Of a DNA stretch of 32,705 nt, positions 31,621 to 32,705 are shown in pieces. Under the pieces are notes generated by a model. It worked only from the letters and a program-made list of their open reading frames with translations, was not told the DNA's origin and did not search any database. The stretch comes from a virus. A program made the position numbers and the translations under genes. Every line of letters begins with the position of its first letter. Position 1 is the stretch's first letter. The stretch spans positions 11,438-44,142 of IMG/VR virus record IMGVR_UViG_3300005264_000045, one strand, 5' to 3'.

Positions 31621-31643
31621 CCTATCAATGATGCTACTTAATT
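31621..31643 (-). promoter_or_regulatory. Putative phage promoter, variant copy
   Basis: TTAAGTAGCATCATTGATAG on the minus strand differs from the consensus at two positions and overlaps the stop of the 31642-31950 gene. It forms a tandem pair with 31576-31600. Confidence 0.5.
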
Positions 31644-31950
31644 ATTCATGTTCAGTGGTACAAAGAAGACCAAGCATAGTCCTTTTCTTTATTACAAGAT
31701 ATCCATATTTAGTCTTAAGTGTAATAAAACGAAAGCTAACTTTATCAATAGTTACATCGTATATTACATTTCCAGAAGGAAAGACAATAGAATAAAAGTG
31801 AGTACCTACCATCCATGTAGGTCTACCCTTTGCCCTGTTCATTAGCCATATGTTAATACAGGCTAAAGTATCCATAAGCATCGGTGCAAAGAATGGAACA
31901 ATCACCGCTGTAACCACTGTCATAATAACCATGTTCGTAATGTCAATCAT
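31642..31950 (-). CDS. Small membrane protein, unknown
   Basis: 102 residues. The N-terminal 35 residues are hydrophobic (MVIMTVVTAVIVPFFAPMLM) and make one, possibly two, membrane spans; the rest is a basic, beta-rich cytoplasmic or periplasmic domain. It lies between polymerase and single-strand binding protein genes. An AAAGGAGAGAATATG start signal is present. No family recognised. Confidence 0.6.
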   Translation of the reverse strand: MIDITNMVIMTVVTAVIVPFFAPMLMDTLACINIWLMNRAKGRPTWMVGTHFYSIVFPSGNVIYDVTIDKVSFRFITLKTKYGYLVIKKRTMLGLLCTTEHE

Positions 31951-31969
31951 ATTCTCTCCTTTGTTAAGG

Positions 31970-32626
31970 TTAATGTGTTTCTTCCCAAGAGTCTCCTATG
32001 CTGTACTCTCCAGCCGTAGGGCAACGTAAGCACAGCTCCTCTCCAGCCTTAGTAAGTGCCTTGCAATAGGCATCTCCAAGTACATGATAACTTCTCTGCA
32101 ATACAAGGTATTTAGAATCATCCTCTGTTATATGATCTTTGATAACAGGTGCAGACCAGATACCTCTTTCATCTTTATGCTGTCTCTTCTGCTCTGTCTT
32201 CCATTCACTTTCTTTTATCTTATACTGCATGGTAGATACTTCATCAGCATCAATCTCGAACTGACCTTCATCATGAATATGGGCAACAATAGGCATCTCA
32301 GATACATCATCAAGGTACCCTTGTTTAACCAGCATGTCCTCAGCTATGCAGTGTGCATGCTTCATCACTAAAGATCCAGTCATCTGAAGAAGAACATTCA
32401 ATGCAGTATTCAATGCAAGCTTTCCATTCTTAACTCTGATTCTACCCCATCTCCCATCAACAGCTAACAGGTACCCAAACTTCTCTCCAGCAGTCTGTAC
32501 CCTATCAAGAAGATTATCAAGATCCGGCAATGATTGTTTGAACCGGGCAACACACTCACCCATTTCATGTTCTGACATCCCTGTTTGTCTGGCAAGATTA
32601 GGGATACCTGACCCATACAAGAACAT
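31970..32626 (-). pseudogene. DNA polymerase family A, C-terminal part (frame broken)
   Basis: The C-terminal portion of a T7 gp5-type polymerase, 218 residues. FLYGSG continues the end of the O-helix region and VAHIHDEGQF carries the motif C His-Asp-Glu; the fingers and palm regions between (RWGRIRVKNGKLALNTALN) also match T7. Its frame is shifted from the fragment at 32631-32705 by a -29 base difference, and the intervening motif B is missing. An apparent ATG at 32626 is internal, with no ribosome site. Called a pseudogene fragment only because of the frame break; the sequence could be in error. Confidence 0.75.
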
Positions 32627-32630
32627 TGCT

Positions 32631-32705
32631 TAATCCAGCCATCTCTTGATTGAAAGTATGGATATCACCATGCAAGACAGTAGAAGTGTACAAAGCATTA
32701 TTCAT
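32631..32705 (-). CDS. DNA polymerase family A, upstream fragment (partial at window edge)
   Basis: The minus strand at the right edge reads LHGDIHTFNQEMAGL in the T7 gp5 motif A region (NGDIHTKNQIAAEL in T7), so the gene begins outside the window. After TTA (32631) the expected motif B residues of the O-helix do not appear; the next bases fall in another frame at FLYGSG. This frame itself stays open to TAA at 32598. Confidence 0.65.

Noticed and set aside
1-32705. CRISPR array, tRNA genes or insertion sequence
   Set aside because: No regular spaced direct repeats with unique spacers, no cloverleaf with an anticodon loop that I could find, and no transposase-like frame.
1-32705. Alternative (stop-reassigned) genetic code
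   Set aside because: TAG ends real genes (for example 25227-25229 and 1628-1630), TAA and TGA also end genes in expected places, and conserved motifs contain no in-frame stops outside the introns and the polymerase break.

Overview
This window is most of the late and replication half of a T7-like podovirus genome (short-tailed dsDNA phage, T7 supergroup). Every gene I can support lies on the minus strand, so the phage's own left-to-right order runs from coordinate 32705 down to 1. The assignment rests on a T7-ordered set: portal, scaffold, capsid, two tail-tube proteins (gp11- and gp12-like), three ejection proteins (gp14-, gp15- and gp16-like), a fibre with a gp17-type head, a small membrane protein, small and large terminase, and a gp19.5-like peptide. 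The host cannot be named. Genes use strong AGGAGG ribosome sites and the standard code; TAG is used as a real stop.

Layout in the direction of transcription: (1) replication and nucleotide metabolism, 32705-23900: family A DNA polymerase (broken at its O-helix), membrane protein, gp2.5-like single-strand binding protein, a TTG-started Cys-pair protein, two small unknowns, gp6-like 5'-3' exonuclease, a MazG-like NTP pyrophosphatase, a ThyX-like protein, a short ribonucleotide reductase, a metallophosphoesterase and an ATP-dependent DNA ligase. (2) Transition genes, 23883-22864: two small unknowns, a GNAT acetyltransferase and a gp7.3-like small protein. (3) Virion morphogenesis and packaging, 22854-2488. 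(4) Four small genes, 2237-1222. (5) About 1.2 kb without recognisable genes, holding helically phased CTAAG repeats, 57-bp repeats, a CCCCCATAG motif and two sigma70-type promoters that read off the window. This looks like the genome-end (concatemer junction) region leading into the early region.

The most interesting system is a pair of related group I introns, each with an HNH homing-endonuclease gene, in two packaging-motor genes. One splits the large terminase inside its Walker A loop (4105-4851). The other splits the portal gene (20998-21736). Both splice in silico to unbroken, T7-colinear proteins (613 and 526 residues). Both show the group I R and S core elements and a perfect 7-bp tetraloop hairpin near the 3' end.

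Regulation: eight copies of an element close to TTAAGTTGCATCATAGATAG, all in the same orientation and mostly in gene gaps, are best read as promoters for a phage RNA polymerase of the T7 kind encoded outside the window. Two intrinsic terminators sit directly against the ribosome site of the next gene (after the capsid gene and before the exonuclease gene). A shared GTCTCAC/GTGAGAC hairpin follows the capsid and reductase genes. The DNA polymerase reading frame breaks at 32626-32631 with loss of the O-helix residues; this is either an assembly or sequencing problem or a real lesion.
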